Shown piece by piece: positions 17,435-24,941 of a stretch of 64,000 nucleotides of DNA. The notes under the pieces are model-generated. The model did no database searches and was not told the DNA's origin. It worked only from the letters and a program-made list of their open reading frames with translations. Location of the stretch: assembly GCF_900143645.1 (NCBI RefSeq), contig NZ_FRFD01000004.1, forward strand, positions 434,001-498,000. Direction: 5' to 3'. Within the stretch, counting starts at the first letter, position 1. Each line of letters starts with the position of its first letter. Source of the stretch: Anaerocolumna xylanovorans DSM 12503. Lineage in GTDB: Bacteria; Bacillota; Clostridia; Lachnospirales; Lachnospiraceae. The translations under genes and the position numbers were made by a program.

Positions 17435-18370
17435 TCACCTCATTTTTGCACTGCTTTTTGTGCATATTAAGTCTGTGTGCGCAGTGCAGACACAATCAAG
17501 CAGCTTATCTGCCGTCCGGTCAGCCGCTTTCAGATAATCTCCCGTAAATGCCTCTTCCTTCACCCTTAAAGTTTTATCCCCTTTTTTATAAACCGCATCA
17601 ATTCTTATTAAATCCTTGTTGACTTCGGAATAGACTCCAATTGCTTCATGGCATCCTGCATTCAGCCTTTCAAGTACTCTTCGTTCTGCTTTCAGACTGA
17701 TTGCCGTCTCTTTATCATTGATTCCTGCGACAATTTCCGACAATTCGTCATGAAGGCGTCCTTCCACTGCAAGTATTCCCTGACCGGCAGCCGGAACAAA
17801 TTCCTCTGGGGAAAATATGCGGTAATGCAATTGTTTTTCCTCCATCAGACCCAGCCGCTTTAACCCTGCCGCTGCCAAAATAATTCCGTCATATTCGCCG
17901 TTTTTTAACTTTTCCAGTCTGGTTGGGACATTTCCCCTTAGGTTTTTGCATTCCGCCTGATAATACTGTTCTATCTGGAACTGCCTCCTAAGGCTGCTTG
18001 TTCCAATCACTGCTTTCATGCTGTCAGTGAGTTCCTTATCAAAGGTTACCAGCACGTCCCTTGGGTCTTCGCGTTTTGGTATCCCAATAATTCCAAGTCC
18101 CTCAGGAAGCTGCATTGTCATGTCTTTAGCACTATGAACAGCAAGATCTATCTTACCACTTAGCAATGCCTCTTCAAAGGCATCCACAAACACTCCTTTC
18201 CCGCCAAATTGAATTAGCGGTTTATCCAGAATTTCATCCCCCAACGTACTGATTGGGATAATTTCGAAATTAAGCTCTGGAGCAATCTGTGCCAGCATCT
18301 TTATGATACTATTCGTCTGGACCATTGCCAGTTTACTTTTCCTTGTTCCAATCCGAACCGTATTTTTCAC
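17435..18370 (-). CDS. hemC: Hydroxymethylbilane synthase (porphobilinogen deaminase)
   Basis: A 311-residue enzyme polymerising four porphobilinogens. Seen: RIGTRKSKLAMVQTN, the catalytic aspartate at 83 in VHSAKDM, GTSSLRRQ, NLRGNVPTRL, AAGQGILAVE and the dipyrromethane-cofactor cysteine at 240 in LNAGCHEAIG. GTG at 18370 is the start. It lies 61 bases after the Met8-like gene in the same operon. Confidence 0.96.
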   Translation of the reverse strand: MKNTVRIGTRKSKLAMVQTNSIIKMLAQIAPELNFEIIPISTLGDEILDKPLIQFGGKGVFVDAFEEALLSGKIDLAVHSAKDMTMQLPEGLGIIGIPKREDPRDVLVTFDKELTDSMKAVIGTSSLRRQFQIEQYYQAECKNLRGNVPTRLEKLKNGEYDGIILAAAGLKRLGLMEEKQLHYRIFSPEEFVPAAGQGILAVEGRLHDELSEIVAGINDKETAISLKAERRVLERLNAGCHEAIGVYSEVNKDLIRIDAVYKKGDKTLRVKEEAFTGDYLKAADRTADKLLDCVCTAHTDLICTKSSAKMR

Positions 18371-18431
18371 CTAAACATCACTCCGTTCCAGCTCTCTGCT
18401 GCTTCTTTTTTATGCAATTGATTCTTTTGGA

Positions 18432-19049
18432 TTACTTCATATATTTTGAGATAACATTCTGGACATCCAAGCCGTTAAGTTTCCCATTATTGTTCAAACC
18501 CAGTCTGGCAAGCTCCTTCATGATATCAGCCCGTTCACTTTCAGAAGAAACATTATTCTTGACATATTCACGGTAACCGCCAAGGGTTTCAACCAGAGCC
18601 TCATATGTATCCGGCAAATTATCACTTATTGTTTTCCTGATATGTCCTGCCATCACAGGACTCTGTCCCGAAGTAGTAACGCCGATAGAGATACTTCCCT
18701 TTTTAATATAAGCCGGAAACAGAAAATCACATTTACTAAGTTCGTCCACCACATTAACCAGTATTTTTCTGTCCCTGCAATTCTTAGCTATCATCTCGTT
18801 AATGGCTGAATTATTGGTTGCAGCAATTACGAAAAAAGCATCTTCCAGCTCCTTCTCCCCGTATTCTCCGATGTTTATATGAATCCTGCCTTCAAGAGCA
18901 GCGATTTCCTCACTGACAACCGGTGCAATCACGGTGATATCTGCTTCAAAATCAAGCAAAGCTTCGATTTTCCGGTAGGCAACCTTGCCACCGCCGTATA
19001 TGATACATTTTTTATTTTTTATATCTATAAAAAAAGGAAAATAAGCCAT
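18432..19049 (-). CDS. Precorrin-2 dehydrogenase / sirohydrochlorin ferrochelatase (Met8/CysG-N type)
   Basis: A 205-residue siroheme-synthase N-terminal-type protein with a Rossmann fold (KKCIIYGGGKVAYRKIEALL), the central VIAATNNSAINEMIA block and NVVDELSKCDFLFPAYIKKGSISIGVTTSGQSP. It oxidises precorrin-2 to sirohydrochlorin with NAD and may insert iron. Together with the cobA/hemD fusion this completes siroheme synthesis. The start ATG has GGAGG six bases upstream. The operon contains no uroporphyrinogen decarboxylase or later heme gene, so siroheme (or corrinoid), not protoheme, is the product served here. Confidence 0.9.
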   Translation of the reverse strand: MAYFPFFIDIKNKKCIIYGGGKVAYRKIEALLDFEADITVIAPVVSEEIAALEGRIHINIGEYGEKELEDAFFVIAATNNSAINEMIAKNCRDRKILVNVVDELSKCDFLFPAYIKKGSISIGVTTSGQSPVMAGHIRKTISDNLPDTYEALVETLGGYREYVKNNVSSESERADIMKELARLGLNNNGKLNGLDVQNVISKYMK

Positions 19050-19061
19050 TCATACCTCCAT

Positions 19062-20297
19062 TTATATAAGCTTTCTAAGCAATTGCACCAAGACCGACAG
19101 CTCCTGGCTGTCTGCTCTGTCCTTCATTTCATATAAAGCATTTTTTAAAGGCAGCTTTTCGAGCACCTGGCTGATTTTAGGAATATCCGGCAGAAAGGAA
19201 TGGAATGTCAATTCCTTTTTTACCATATCCAGGTGTTCCTCCATAATCTGCGCAGCCCTGACTGTTTCCTGCTCTTTAATCTGAGTATTGTGCAAGGAAA
19301 CCTGATTATAATAATCTATATCATGCATGGTGACGCCGCTTACTCCGGTAATTTCTTTGTCAATATCCATAGGTACTGACAGATCAATGAATAGACGTTC
19401 CTTCTCTGTCCTGATATTCCCGGCAAGCTCCTGAAAGGTGATCGTATAATGAGGGCTGGTTGTCGCACTGATAATAATATCAGCCTCATCCATGAAGTCA
19501 TATCTTGCTTTAAAATCAATCATTTTCACATTCCGATATTCCCTGTTTATTATCTCTATGGAATTGTGGCTTCGGGAAGTACCTATGATTTGTATATCCT
19601 CTCTTCCATACAGGTTCTTCATGATAATAGTGCCCATTTTACCGGTTAGCCCGATAATGAGCACACACTTTTTATTTCCCGCAAAATTAAAAACTTCATT
19701 TGCCGCTAAGGTTCCAATGGACACCGGTGTTTTTGAAATTCTGGTATCTGTTTTTATTCTTTTTGCACAGGTAATTGCTGCTTGAAATGACGTATTCAAC
19801 AGATACTTTGTAGCTCCCAGGTTAAGTGCATTGGTATACGCCTCTTTCACCTGCCCCAGTATCTCATCCTCTCCGATTACCATTGAGTCCATCCCACAGG
19901 TGACAGAAAACAGATGCTGCATCGCCTTTTCCCCATTATATACCAAAAAGTACTTAAGCAACAGCTCCAGCTTTGTCTTTTTAAACTCCACCAGCAGCTT
20001 CTCCATCTCCGCAACAGCCTGGAGTTCCTTCGAACCTTGGAGTTCCTTCGAACCTTGGAGTTCCTTCGAACCTTGGAGTTCCTTCGAACCTTGGAGTTCC
20101 TTCGAACCTTGGAGTTCCTTCGGAACTCCGGTAAAATACACTTCACAGCGGTTGCAGGTGGATAGCAGCACACACTCCTCAAAGTGTCCCCGCTCCATAA
20201 CCTGATGTAAAAATGCTTCCTGCTCCTCCTTTGTAAAGGAAAACATCTCCCTGATTTCGATGGGAGCTATTTTATGACTTATACTGATAACAAACAT
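19062..20297 (-). CDS. hemA: Glutamyl-tRNA reductase carrying a six-copy in-frame repeat
   Basis: A 411-residue enzyme reducing glutamyl-tRNA to glutamate-1-semialdehyde, the first step of tetrapyrrole synthesis. Seen: SHKIAPIEIREMF, the catalytic cysteine C48 in LLSTCNRCEVYF, GMDSMVIGEDEILGQVKEAY, and the Rossmann IGLTGKMGTIIMKNL. Odd feature: residues 60-92 are six copies of KELQGS (18-base DNA repeat, 20019-20128), placed just after the catalytic domain's first strand pair, where other HemA proteins have a short loop. The start is ATG at 20297 with only a weak AGAGAA site. It is the first gene of its operon, with a promoter at 20455-20483. Confidence 0.94.
   Translation of the reverse strand: MFVISISHKIAPIEIREMFSFTKEEQEAFLHQVMERGHFEECVLLSTCNRCEVYFTGVPKELQGSKELQGSKELQGSKELQGSKELQGSKELQAVAEMEKLLVEFKKTKLELLLKYFLVYNGEKAMQHLFSVTCGMDSMVIGEDEILGQVKEAYTNALNLGATKYLLNTSFQAAITCAKRIKTDTRISKTPVSIGTLAANEVFNFAGNKKCVLIIGLTGKMGTIIMKNLYGREDIQIIGTSRSHNSIEIINREYRNVKMIDFKARYDFMDEADIIISATTSPHYTITFQELAGNIRTEKERLFIDLSVPMDIDKEITGVSGVTMHDIDYYNQVSLHNTQIKEQETVRAAQIMEEHLDMVKKELTFHSFLPDIPKISQVLEKLPLKNALYEMKDRADSQELSVLVQLLRKLI
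20019..20128 (-). repeat. hemA: 18-bp tandem repeat inside hemA
   Basis: GGAGTTCCTTCG recurs at 20021, 20039, 20057, 20075, 20093 and 20111 on the plus strand, a period of exactly 18. It encodes KELQGS repeats in frame. The units are identical at the base level except at the ends, which points to recent slippage. Because 18 is a multiple of three, copy-number change keeps the frame. Confidence 0.95.
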
Positions 20298-20361
20298 TTT
20301 TCATTCTCTTTTCTGAACAGTTTAATCAAATATACCTTGCCTGACAAACCAAAAGAGGGAA

Positions 20362-20391
20362 CTGCTGCATTTTAGACTAATCTTGCAGCAG
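20362..20391 (-). promoter_or_regulatory. Stem-loop in the hemA leader
   Basis: In the transcript leader CTGCTGCA and TGCAGCAG (20391-20384 and 20369-20362) can pair around a 14-base loop, flanked by GGGG and TTCCC that extend the stem imperfectly. There is no T-run, so it is not a plain terminator. It could be a regulatory or stabilising leader structure. It matches no riboswitch class I recognise. Confidence 0.45.
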
Positions 20392-20423
20392 CCCCATCCC
20401 CCTTGAAAAAGAAGATATGCTTC

Positions 20424-20435
20424 CTAACTGGTTAG
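20424..20435. promoter_or_regulatory. Dyad CTAAC-TG-GTTAG downstream of the hemA promoter
   Basis: A 12-base palindromic core with partly symmetric flanks (TTC and GAA), about 20 bases downstream of the -10 region of the hemA promoter. A repressor bound here would block the operon. The cognate regulator is not known. Confidence 0.4.
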
Positions 20436-20454
20436 AAAACATTCCTCTTATTAG

Positions 20455-20483
20455 ATTATTATATTCTTACAGCCAATTGTCAA
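20455..20483 (-). promoter_or_regulatory. Promoter of the siroheme (hemA) operon
   Basis: Minus strand: TTGACA (20483-20478), 17 bases, AATAAT (20460-20455), overlapping a TATAAT at 20463-20458. It begins directly after the stop of the JAMM gene, so the siroheme operon has its own promoter although it is co-directional with the sulfur operon. Confidence 0.6.
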
Positions 20484-20488
20484 CAAGC

Positions 20489-20908
20489 TTATTTTTGTAA
20501 TATGAATTCAATTGGTTCTTCACCTACCATCTCACCGTCGATATAAAAGGCTTTCAGAACCGGCCTTTCCCTCTCCTGGAGGGACAAAATCAGGTAACTT
20601 GCATTGGAATCATACGCCAGACGCTTATCTTCCTCTGATGGCCTTGACGGCGTATCCGGATGGGAATGAAAATTGCCAAAGAGCTGATATCCCTTCTTTC
20701 TTAAGTCTTTAACCGCTGCAAGCTGTTCCAGCGGATCCATGGAAAAATGCTCTCTGCTTTCATCCACATTGCGAAGAAGATAAACCTCCCTGACCACCTT
20801 AACTTCCTGATCAATTGTTCCTCCAATCAGTCCGCAGGCTTCATTTGGAAGCTCCTTCAGAGCATGATTTAATATTTTTTGATAATCATTATTATAAATT
20901 CGAAGCAT
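20489..20908 (-). CDS. JAMM/M67-family metalloprotease of the sulfur-carrier module
   Basis: A 139-residue zinc isopeptidase-fold protein. The complete JAMM motif is present: E23, H81-S-H83-P, S91 and D94. Stand-alone bacterial JAMM proteins (Mec+ of Mycobacterium, QbsD of Pseudomonas, HcyD of Wolinella) cut residues off the C-terminus of ThiS/CysO-like sulfur carriers or release cysteine from the carrier. Here it is the last gene of an operon whose third gene from the end is just such a carrier, with a KGCQ tail after Gly-Gly-Gly. The likely job is to remove that tail, to release the product from the carrier, or both. ATG has AGAGG upstream. Confidence 0.88.
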   Translation of the reverse strand: MLRIYNNDYQKILNHALKELPNEACGLIGGTIDQEVKVVREVYLLRNVDESREHFSMDPLEQLAAVKDLRKKGYQLFGNFHSHPDTPSRPSEEDKRLAYDSNASYLILSLQERERPVLKAFYIDGEMVGEEPIEFILQK

Positions 20909-20944
20909 CCTAACCTCTTCCCTGCCTATCGCAATCTGGAATCT

Positions 20945-21748
20945 CTACCCTTCACATACTGTCTGTTCATAATCAATTAGTTCTGTTATCGTCGGATGTT
21001 CACCACAAATACCGCAGTTCTTATCTGCGGCCGGAAGCTTGATTTTACGGAAGTTCATCGTAATGGCATCATAGGTCAGCAAATACCCTGTCAGCAGATC
21101 ACCGATTCCTAAAAGATACTTCATCGCTTCCATAGCCTGAAGGCTTCCGATCACTCCTCCCATAGCTCCGATCACTCCTGCCTGTTTACAGGTGGGAACT
21201 GCATCTTTTGGCGGAGGATTCTTGAATACACAGCGGTAGCAGGGCCCTCTCCCCGGCACATAGGTCATCAGCTGCCCCTGAAAACGTATGATACCGGCAT
21301 GGGAAAATGGTTTCCCCGCCATAACACAGGCATCATTAATCAAAAATTTTGCCGGAAAATTATCCGTTCCATCAATAATAAAATCATAGTCCTTTATTAA
21401 TTCCAGAATATTTTCTGATGTAACAAAGGTACGGTAGGTATTCACCGTAACATCCGGATTCATCTCATTCATAGTTTCTTTTGCAGACTTTACCTTGGCT
21501 TTACCGACATCCTTCGTTCCATGGATAATCTGTCTTTGAAGATTCGATAAATCAACTTCATCCGCATCCGCAATTCCGATTGTACCAATACCTGCTGCCG
21601 CCAGATACATGGCAGCGGGAGCTCCCAGTCCACCTGCACCTATAATCAAAACTTTACTGTTTAATAACTTCTTCTGGCCCTTGGCTCCGACTTCTTTTAA
21701 TATAATATGCCTTGAATAACGCTCCAACTGCTCGTTTGTAAATGCCAT
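20945..21748 (-). CDS. E1-like adenylyltransferase (MoeB/ThiF/HesA family)
   Basis: A 267-residue activating enzyme. Seen: RYSRHIILKEVG, the nucleotide loop IIGAGGLGAPAAMYLAAAG, the DxDxVxxSNLQRQ block, IDGTDNFPAKFLIND, and two CxxC pairs for structural zinc (CYRC and, near the C-terminus, CGIC). It would adenylate the carboxyl end of the adjacent sulfur carrier so that sulfide or a persulfide can form a thiocarboxylate. No C-terminal rhodanese domain is present, so sulfur must come from another protein, such as TusA or the reductase. Its ATG follows the carrier gene by 16 bases, behind a small hairpin (21759-21776). Confidence 0.9.
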   Translation of the reverse strand: MAFTNEQLERYSRHIILKEVGAKGQKKLLNSKVLIIGAGGLGAPAAMYLAAAGIGTIGIADADEVDLSNLQRQIIHGTKDVGKAKVKSAKETMNEMNPDVTVNTYRTFVTSENILELIKDYDFIIDGTDNFPAKFLINDACVMAGKPFSHAGIIRFQGQLMTYVPGRGPCYRCVFKNPPPKDAVPTCKQAGVIGAMGGVIGSLQAMEAMKYLLGIGDLLTGYLLTYDAITMNFRKIKLPAADKNCGICGEHPTITELIDYEQTVCEG

Positions 21749-21758
21749 ACCTCAATAA

Positions 21759-21776
21759 GGCTGTCTACTGACAGCC
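21759..21776 (-). promoter_or_regulatory. Hairpin spanning the sulfur-carrier stop codon
   Basis: GGCTGTC AGTA GACAGCC on the minus strand forms a perfect seven-base stem. It includes the last codons (Gly-Cys-Gln) and stop of the carrier gene and ends just before the start of the E1-like gene. There is no T-run. It may tune translation coupling or protect the mRNA end. Confidence 0.45.
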
Positions 21777-21980
21777 CTTCCCCCCTCCCATGAAATATAG
21801 CAGCTCAACGGTATCGCCTTCTTTTAGAACCGTTGTATCAAAAGCTTCTCTTAGCACAAAATCATCATTTACCGAAACGGATACATACTCCGGGCTTTCC
21901 ACATTTTCGCTGACAATCAGCTCTGTGACACTGATTCCATCCTTTACTTCTTTTCTTACGCCTGAAATTGTTATAAGCAT
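21765..21980 (-). CDS. ThiS/MoaD-like sulfur carrier with masked C-terminus
   Basis: A 71-residue beta-grasp protein (MLITISGVRKEV..., VSVNDDFVLRE, LKEGDTVELLYFMGGG). Typical carriers end in Gly-Gly, which is adenylated and converted to a thiocarboxylate. Here Gly65-Gly66-Gly67 is followed by Lys-Gly-Cys-Gln, so the protein must be trimmed before activation. Extended carriers with a partner JAMM protease are known (QbsE of thioquinolobactin synthesis; HcyS of Wolinella methionine synthesis). It sits between thioredoxin and the E1-like enzyme in a sulfite-reductase operon, suggesting that it carries sulfide for cysteine or homocysteine formation. A thiamin role is unlikely, as no thi gene is near. 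Confidence 0.88.
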   Translation of the reverse strand: MLITISGVRKEVKDGISVTELIVSENVESPEYVSVSVNDDFVLREAFDTTVLKEGDTVELLYFMGGGKGCQ

Positions 21981-22003
21981 ATTTCAATTTTTCCCTCCGG
22001 CTG

Positions 22004-22321
22004 CTATTTTATTTTTTCGATATGTTCTATTAAAACCTCTTTTTTTGTCAATCCTTTCAGTCTGTGGAGCTCTATTCCCTCTTTAAAAAATAGCAGTGTC
22101 GGCGAAGCCATGACACCATATCTTTCTGCCAGAGAAATATCAAAATTTACATTGACTTTTACAAATTTAATTCTGTCCCCGTAATCTTCCTCCAGCTCGC
22201 TTAGAGTTACTCCCAATTGCCTGCACGGCATACAGCTGTCCGAATAAAAATCTACTATAACAGGCAATTTTGATTTTAATACTTCTTCATCAAAATTTTC
22301 TTCTCTGATCCGCAAAGCCAT
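22004..22321 (-). CDS. Thioredoxin-like protein (CMPC)
   Basis: A 105-residue thioredoxin fold with active site SDSCMPCRQL near residues 28-36 and the cis-proline MASPTLLFF. CMPC is unusual against the standard CGPC. It lies seven bases after tusA in the sulfur operon. It could reduce persulfides or keep the reductase or carrier enzymes reduced. It is one of three different thioredoxin-like proteins in this operon. Confidence 0.88.
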   Translation of the reverse strand: MALRIREENFDEEVLKSKLPVIVDFYSDSCMPCRQLGVTLSELEEDYGDRIKFVKVNVNFDISLAERYGVMASPTLLFFKEGIELHRLKGLTKKEVLIEHIEKIK

Positions 22322-22324
22322 AAG

Positions 22325-22570
22325 TTATTCCCCGCTCTTTCGCACAATAAGACTGTATGTCCCGTCATTGTTATTCACCAGCTTTAAGATTTGATGCCCC
22401 TCTTCCTTTATACTCCTGGGCACGTTCTGCACCGGCTCACCATCGTTCATCCGAATGGAAATAATCTGTCCTTCATCCAGCTCTTCCAGCGCAACTTTTG
22501 CCTTTACGAAAGTAATAGGGCAGACAACGTCCGTAATATCCACTGTCTCATCAATCTGATATGGTTCCAT
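22325..22570 (-). CDS. tusA: TusA-family sulfur-relay protein
   Basis: An 81-residue TusA/YedF/SirA-fold protein with the family Cys-Pro motif (TDVVCPITFVKAKVALEEL) at the start of the first helix. The cysteine carries a persulfide in TusA. ATG at 22570 has GGGGAGG six bases upstream and overlaps the end of the reductase gene by 20 bases, so synthesis is coupled. In this operon it is placed to hand sulfur from the reductase or a desulfurase to the E1/carrier pair. The gene symbol is by family only. Confidence 0.85.
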   Translation of the reverse strand: MEPYQIDETVDITDVVCPITFVKAKVALEELDEGQIISIRMNDGEPVQNVPRSIKEEGHQILKLVNNNDGTYSLIVRKSGE

Positions 22571-23423
22571 GATACACCTCCCCAATCCTCTCCCGGAATT
22601 CATCCAAACCCACACGGTCCAGCGTATATTTAAACCGCTCACCCGGTCTGCCATGTTCCCTGAAAAATTCTATGGCCGCATCCGTAATCCGGTATAATTG
22701 TTCTTTGTCTTTTATAATCGGAAGAAATTGATCCCCTTTATGAATGCTGTTTCCAAAAAGGCCTCCAAAGGATACAAGATATCCTTCTTCTCCCTTCCAC
22801 GCGTCTGTGGGACAGGCTTTCACACACCGGCCGCAGTTATTGCACTTTTCTCTGTCCAGAAGAAGTTCTTCTCCCTCAATTTTAATTGCTCCGATACGGC
22901 AGGCTTTTTCGCATACTCCGCATAGGGTACAGCTTTCTTTCTCCCAGCTGACATCAAGCCCGCCTTTGATTCCCAAATCATTTTCTTCTGCCTTCAGACA
23001 GTTATTCTGGCATCCGGTAACTCCGAACTTAAATTTATGAGGGAGTTCCTTTCCATAGTATCGTTTATCAATCTCTACTGCAATGTCATAGGTATCAATA
23101 CATCCGCTGGGACAGATTTTTACGCCCTGGCACGCAGTTACCGTGCGGACTCTCGGTCCGCATACCCCGGGTTTGACTCCTCCCTTAAGCAGCTCTTCTT
23201 TCACTTCTTCGATATCCTCAAATTTAACGAAGGGAATCTCAACCCCCTGTCTGGAGGTCAGGTGAATGTAGCCTGCTCCGTATTTTTCAGCCACTTCATA
23301 TATTTTCTTTACATTCTCACCGGTCAGATTTCCTCCGACCACCTTAAGCCTCAAAGAAAAGTACCCTTTTTGTATCTGCCTCATAAAACCGCCCTTTTTC
23401 AGGGCGGCATAGTCTACTGCCAT
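22551..23423 (-). CDS. Compact siroheme sulfite/nitrite reductase with two ferredoxin clusters
   Basis: A 290-residue protein. Residues 15-80 are the half-ferredoxin-like NIR/SIR domain (GNLTGENVKKIYEVAEKYG, IHLTSRQGVEIPF). Residues 88-155 hold the siroheme-[4Fe-4S] ligands C98-x5-C104 and C138-x3-C142. Residues 160-208 carry two [4Fe-4S] motifs, C165/168/171/175 and C194/197/200/204. It is about half the size of assimilatory sulfite reductases and closest in plan to AsrC-like and other single-repeat clostridial enzymes. It would reduce sulfite to sulfide with ferredoxin-type electrons. The adjacent siroheme operon supplies its cofactor. Confidence 0.88.
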   Translation of the reverse strand: MAVDYAALKKGGFMRQIQKGYFSLRLKVVGGNLTGENVKKIYEVAEKYGAGYIHLTSRQGVEIPFVKFEDIEEVKEELLKGGVKPGVCGPRVRTVTACQGVKICPSGCIDTYDIAVEIDKRYYGKELPHKFKFGVTGCQNNCLKAEENDLGIKGGLDVSWEKESCTLCGVCEKACRIGAIKIEGEELLLDREKCNNCGRCVKACPTDAWKGEEGYLVSFGGLFGNSIHKGDQFLPIIKDKEQLYRITDAAIEFFREHGRPGERFKYTLDRVGLDEFRERIGEVYHGTISD

Positions 23424-23446
23424 TTACCTCACCTCTATCTTCCGTT

Positions 23447-24928
23447 TCACAGTGCATCATCCTTGGTTACTGTTGTAACGCAGAAATTAACCTGTTCCTC
23501 TTCCTCATCACCCATACCGGTCAGACTTTTCTTATTGGAATCAATTCCTTCTGTTACAGTAACTTTTCCGCTGGCTTCGGAAGCAGAAGCCCCAGGTACA
23601 CGGAAGGTAGAAATATCAATTTTCTCCACGGCTGTTTCAACCGGTTTCTCCAATTGCGGAATCCATTCATAGGGAACGCGGTAAGCACGGTATACCATGT
23701 TACTGTTGAATTTCCCAAGAATTTTCTTAAAATATGGATTGATGTATTCCCATACAATTTCATGCTCTGGCGTTACCTCAAAAATCCGTCCGTCCGAACC
23801 TTCCGTAATCAGGGTATTCCCATTTGGAAGCCTCTGGGCAGAGCTGATAAAAGAGCTGTAGAACTTTGATGCATCCGTAAATAGCATCGCCCCTGCTTCA
23901 AGAGGTGTATACTGCCAGGTAATCTCCAGGGTCAGCGGATTAAACTGCAAGACACGGGAATAATCACGGACAGCATTGTTCACGCCATATTTTGAGGAAG
24001 GGTTGGGTGCCCCGTAACCGCCTGCACCGCCGTTATCATATACCAGAAAATCCCCCTCTCCCGGAAGGCCCTTGGGAATTAAATGAAAATGATGCTGCCC
24101 GATAATCCAGCCTAACTTTTTTGTTGCTTCATTCTCATTAAAATCAGGACCAAGTTTCCAGACGATTTTTCCCGTTTTCTTCTCAATGATCGCCAGTATA
24201 TTGGCATTTCTTGAATCAAAGATGATATTATCCGGATGAAAACGTTCATCACCGGCATCGTACCATTTATTTGGCCCCAAGGTAGAAATTGAGTTGATAT
24301 GCAGCCAGTCACCGTCAAAATTCCTTGCTACGCCCGGATCTCTGAACAGGACATTTTTAGCTGCTTCGTCAAAGCCAAATTCATCAAAATGCTCGTTGGC
24401 CCTCCAAGTCCAGATAATTCCCCCCTCCCAGGTCACTTCAATAATCTTGTCGTCTAACAGCCGCTTATCGGATATTGCATGATTATAGATGTTTTCATGG
24501 GTCAGGATTAAGGTATTGCCATGATCGGTATAGGGCGCCGAATCCGGAGCGTAGTATCCGGTAGAGGAGCCTTCCCGCTGGAAATCATGATGCTGCCGTG
24601 CCACATAACGGGGTTCAGAGCCCGGATCTGCCACCAGTTCCGTATGATCAAACTTCCAGACGATCTTGCCGTCCCAGTCAACCTGTACTAAATCAAGCTG
24701 ATCCTGGTAGGCATATTTGGGATTGCGCTCTCCCGTTGTACCAAAAACATAGCCCCCCGGAAGAATTTTATTAGGAAACCCTCCCAGTCCGGTCCATAAC
24801 TGAACCTCATTTCCATTCATATCAATCAATAATGCTCCTTTTAATGACGGATATACCGTATATCCGTTAAACGTCTTATCTTTATCATAATATGTAACCC
24901 CGGTAGGGTATATTGTCGGTAATCCCAT
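23447..24928 (-). CDS. Arylsulfate sulfotransferase-like beta-propeller protein, no signal peptide
   Basis: A 493-residue protein of the arylsulfotransferase (AssT) family, recognised by repeated propeller blades (GALLIDMNGNEVQLW, QVDWDGKIVWKFDH, EVTWEGGIIWTW, LAIIEKKTGKIVWKLG), histidine blocks ARQHHDF, DWLHINS and GQHHFHLIP, and LITEGSDGRIFEVTPEHEIVWEYI. Known AssT enzymes move a sulfuryl group between phenols through a sulfohistidine and are mostly exported. Here there is no signal sequence, so it should act in the cytosol. It lies between a thioredoxin and the sulfite reductase. It may unload sulfate esters brought in by the transporter, but AssT alone does not produce sulfite. Confidence 0.85.
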   Translation of the reverse strand: MGLPTIYPTGVTYYDKDKTFNGYTVYPSLKGALLIDMNGNEVQLWTGLGGFPNKILPGGYVFGTTGERNPKYAYQDQLDLVQVDWDGKIVWKFDHTELVADPGSEPRYVARQHHDFQREGSSTGYYAPDSAPYTDHGNTLILTHENIYNHAISDKRLLDDKIIEVTWEGGIIWTWRANEHFDEFGFDEAAKNVLFRDPGVARNFDGDWLHINSISTLGPNKWYDAGDERFHPDNIIFDSRNANILAIIEKKTGKIVWKLGPDFNENEATKKLGWIIGQHHFHLIPKGLPGEGDFLVYDNGGAGGYGAPNPSSKYGVNNAVRDYSRVLQFNPLTLEITWQYTPLEAGAMLFTDASKFYSSFISSAQRLPNGNTLITEGSDGRIFEVTPEHEIVWEYINPYFKKILGKFNSNMVYRAYRVPYEWIPQLEKPVETAVEKIDISTFRVPGASASEASGKVTVTEGIDSNKKSLTGMGDEEEEQVNFCVTTVTKDDAL

Positions 24929-24941
24929 TACAGATCCTCCT

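Noticed and set aside
20019..20128. Regularly spaced repeats resembling a small CRISPR array
   Set aside because: The 18-base units are contiguous without spacers and are translated in frame within hemA.
19831..20205. Open frames on both strands across the hemA repeat (runs of FEPWSS or RRNSKV)
   Set aside because: They exist only because the 18-base repeat lacks stops in all frames; hemA is clearly the real gene.
20300..20460. Known riboswitch (cobalamin, SAM) before hemA
   Set aside because: Only one simple stem-loop is present; no conserved box such as the cobalamin-riboswitch core was found.
21765..21980. Thiamin sulfur carrier ThiS
   Set aside because: No thiG, thiH or other thi gene is near, and the extended C-terminus with a JAMM partner and sulfite reductase fits another sulfur pathway better.
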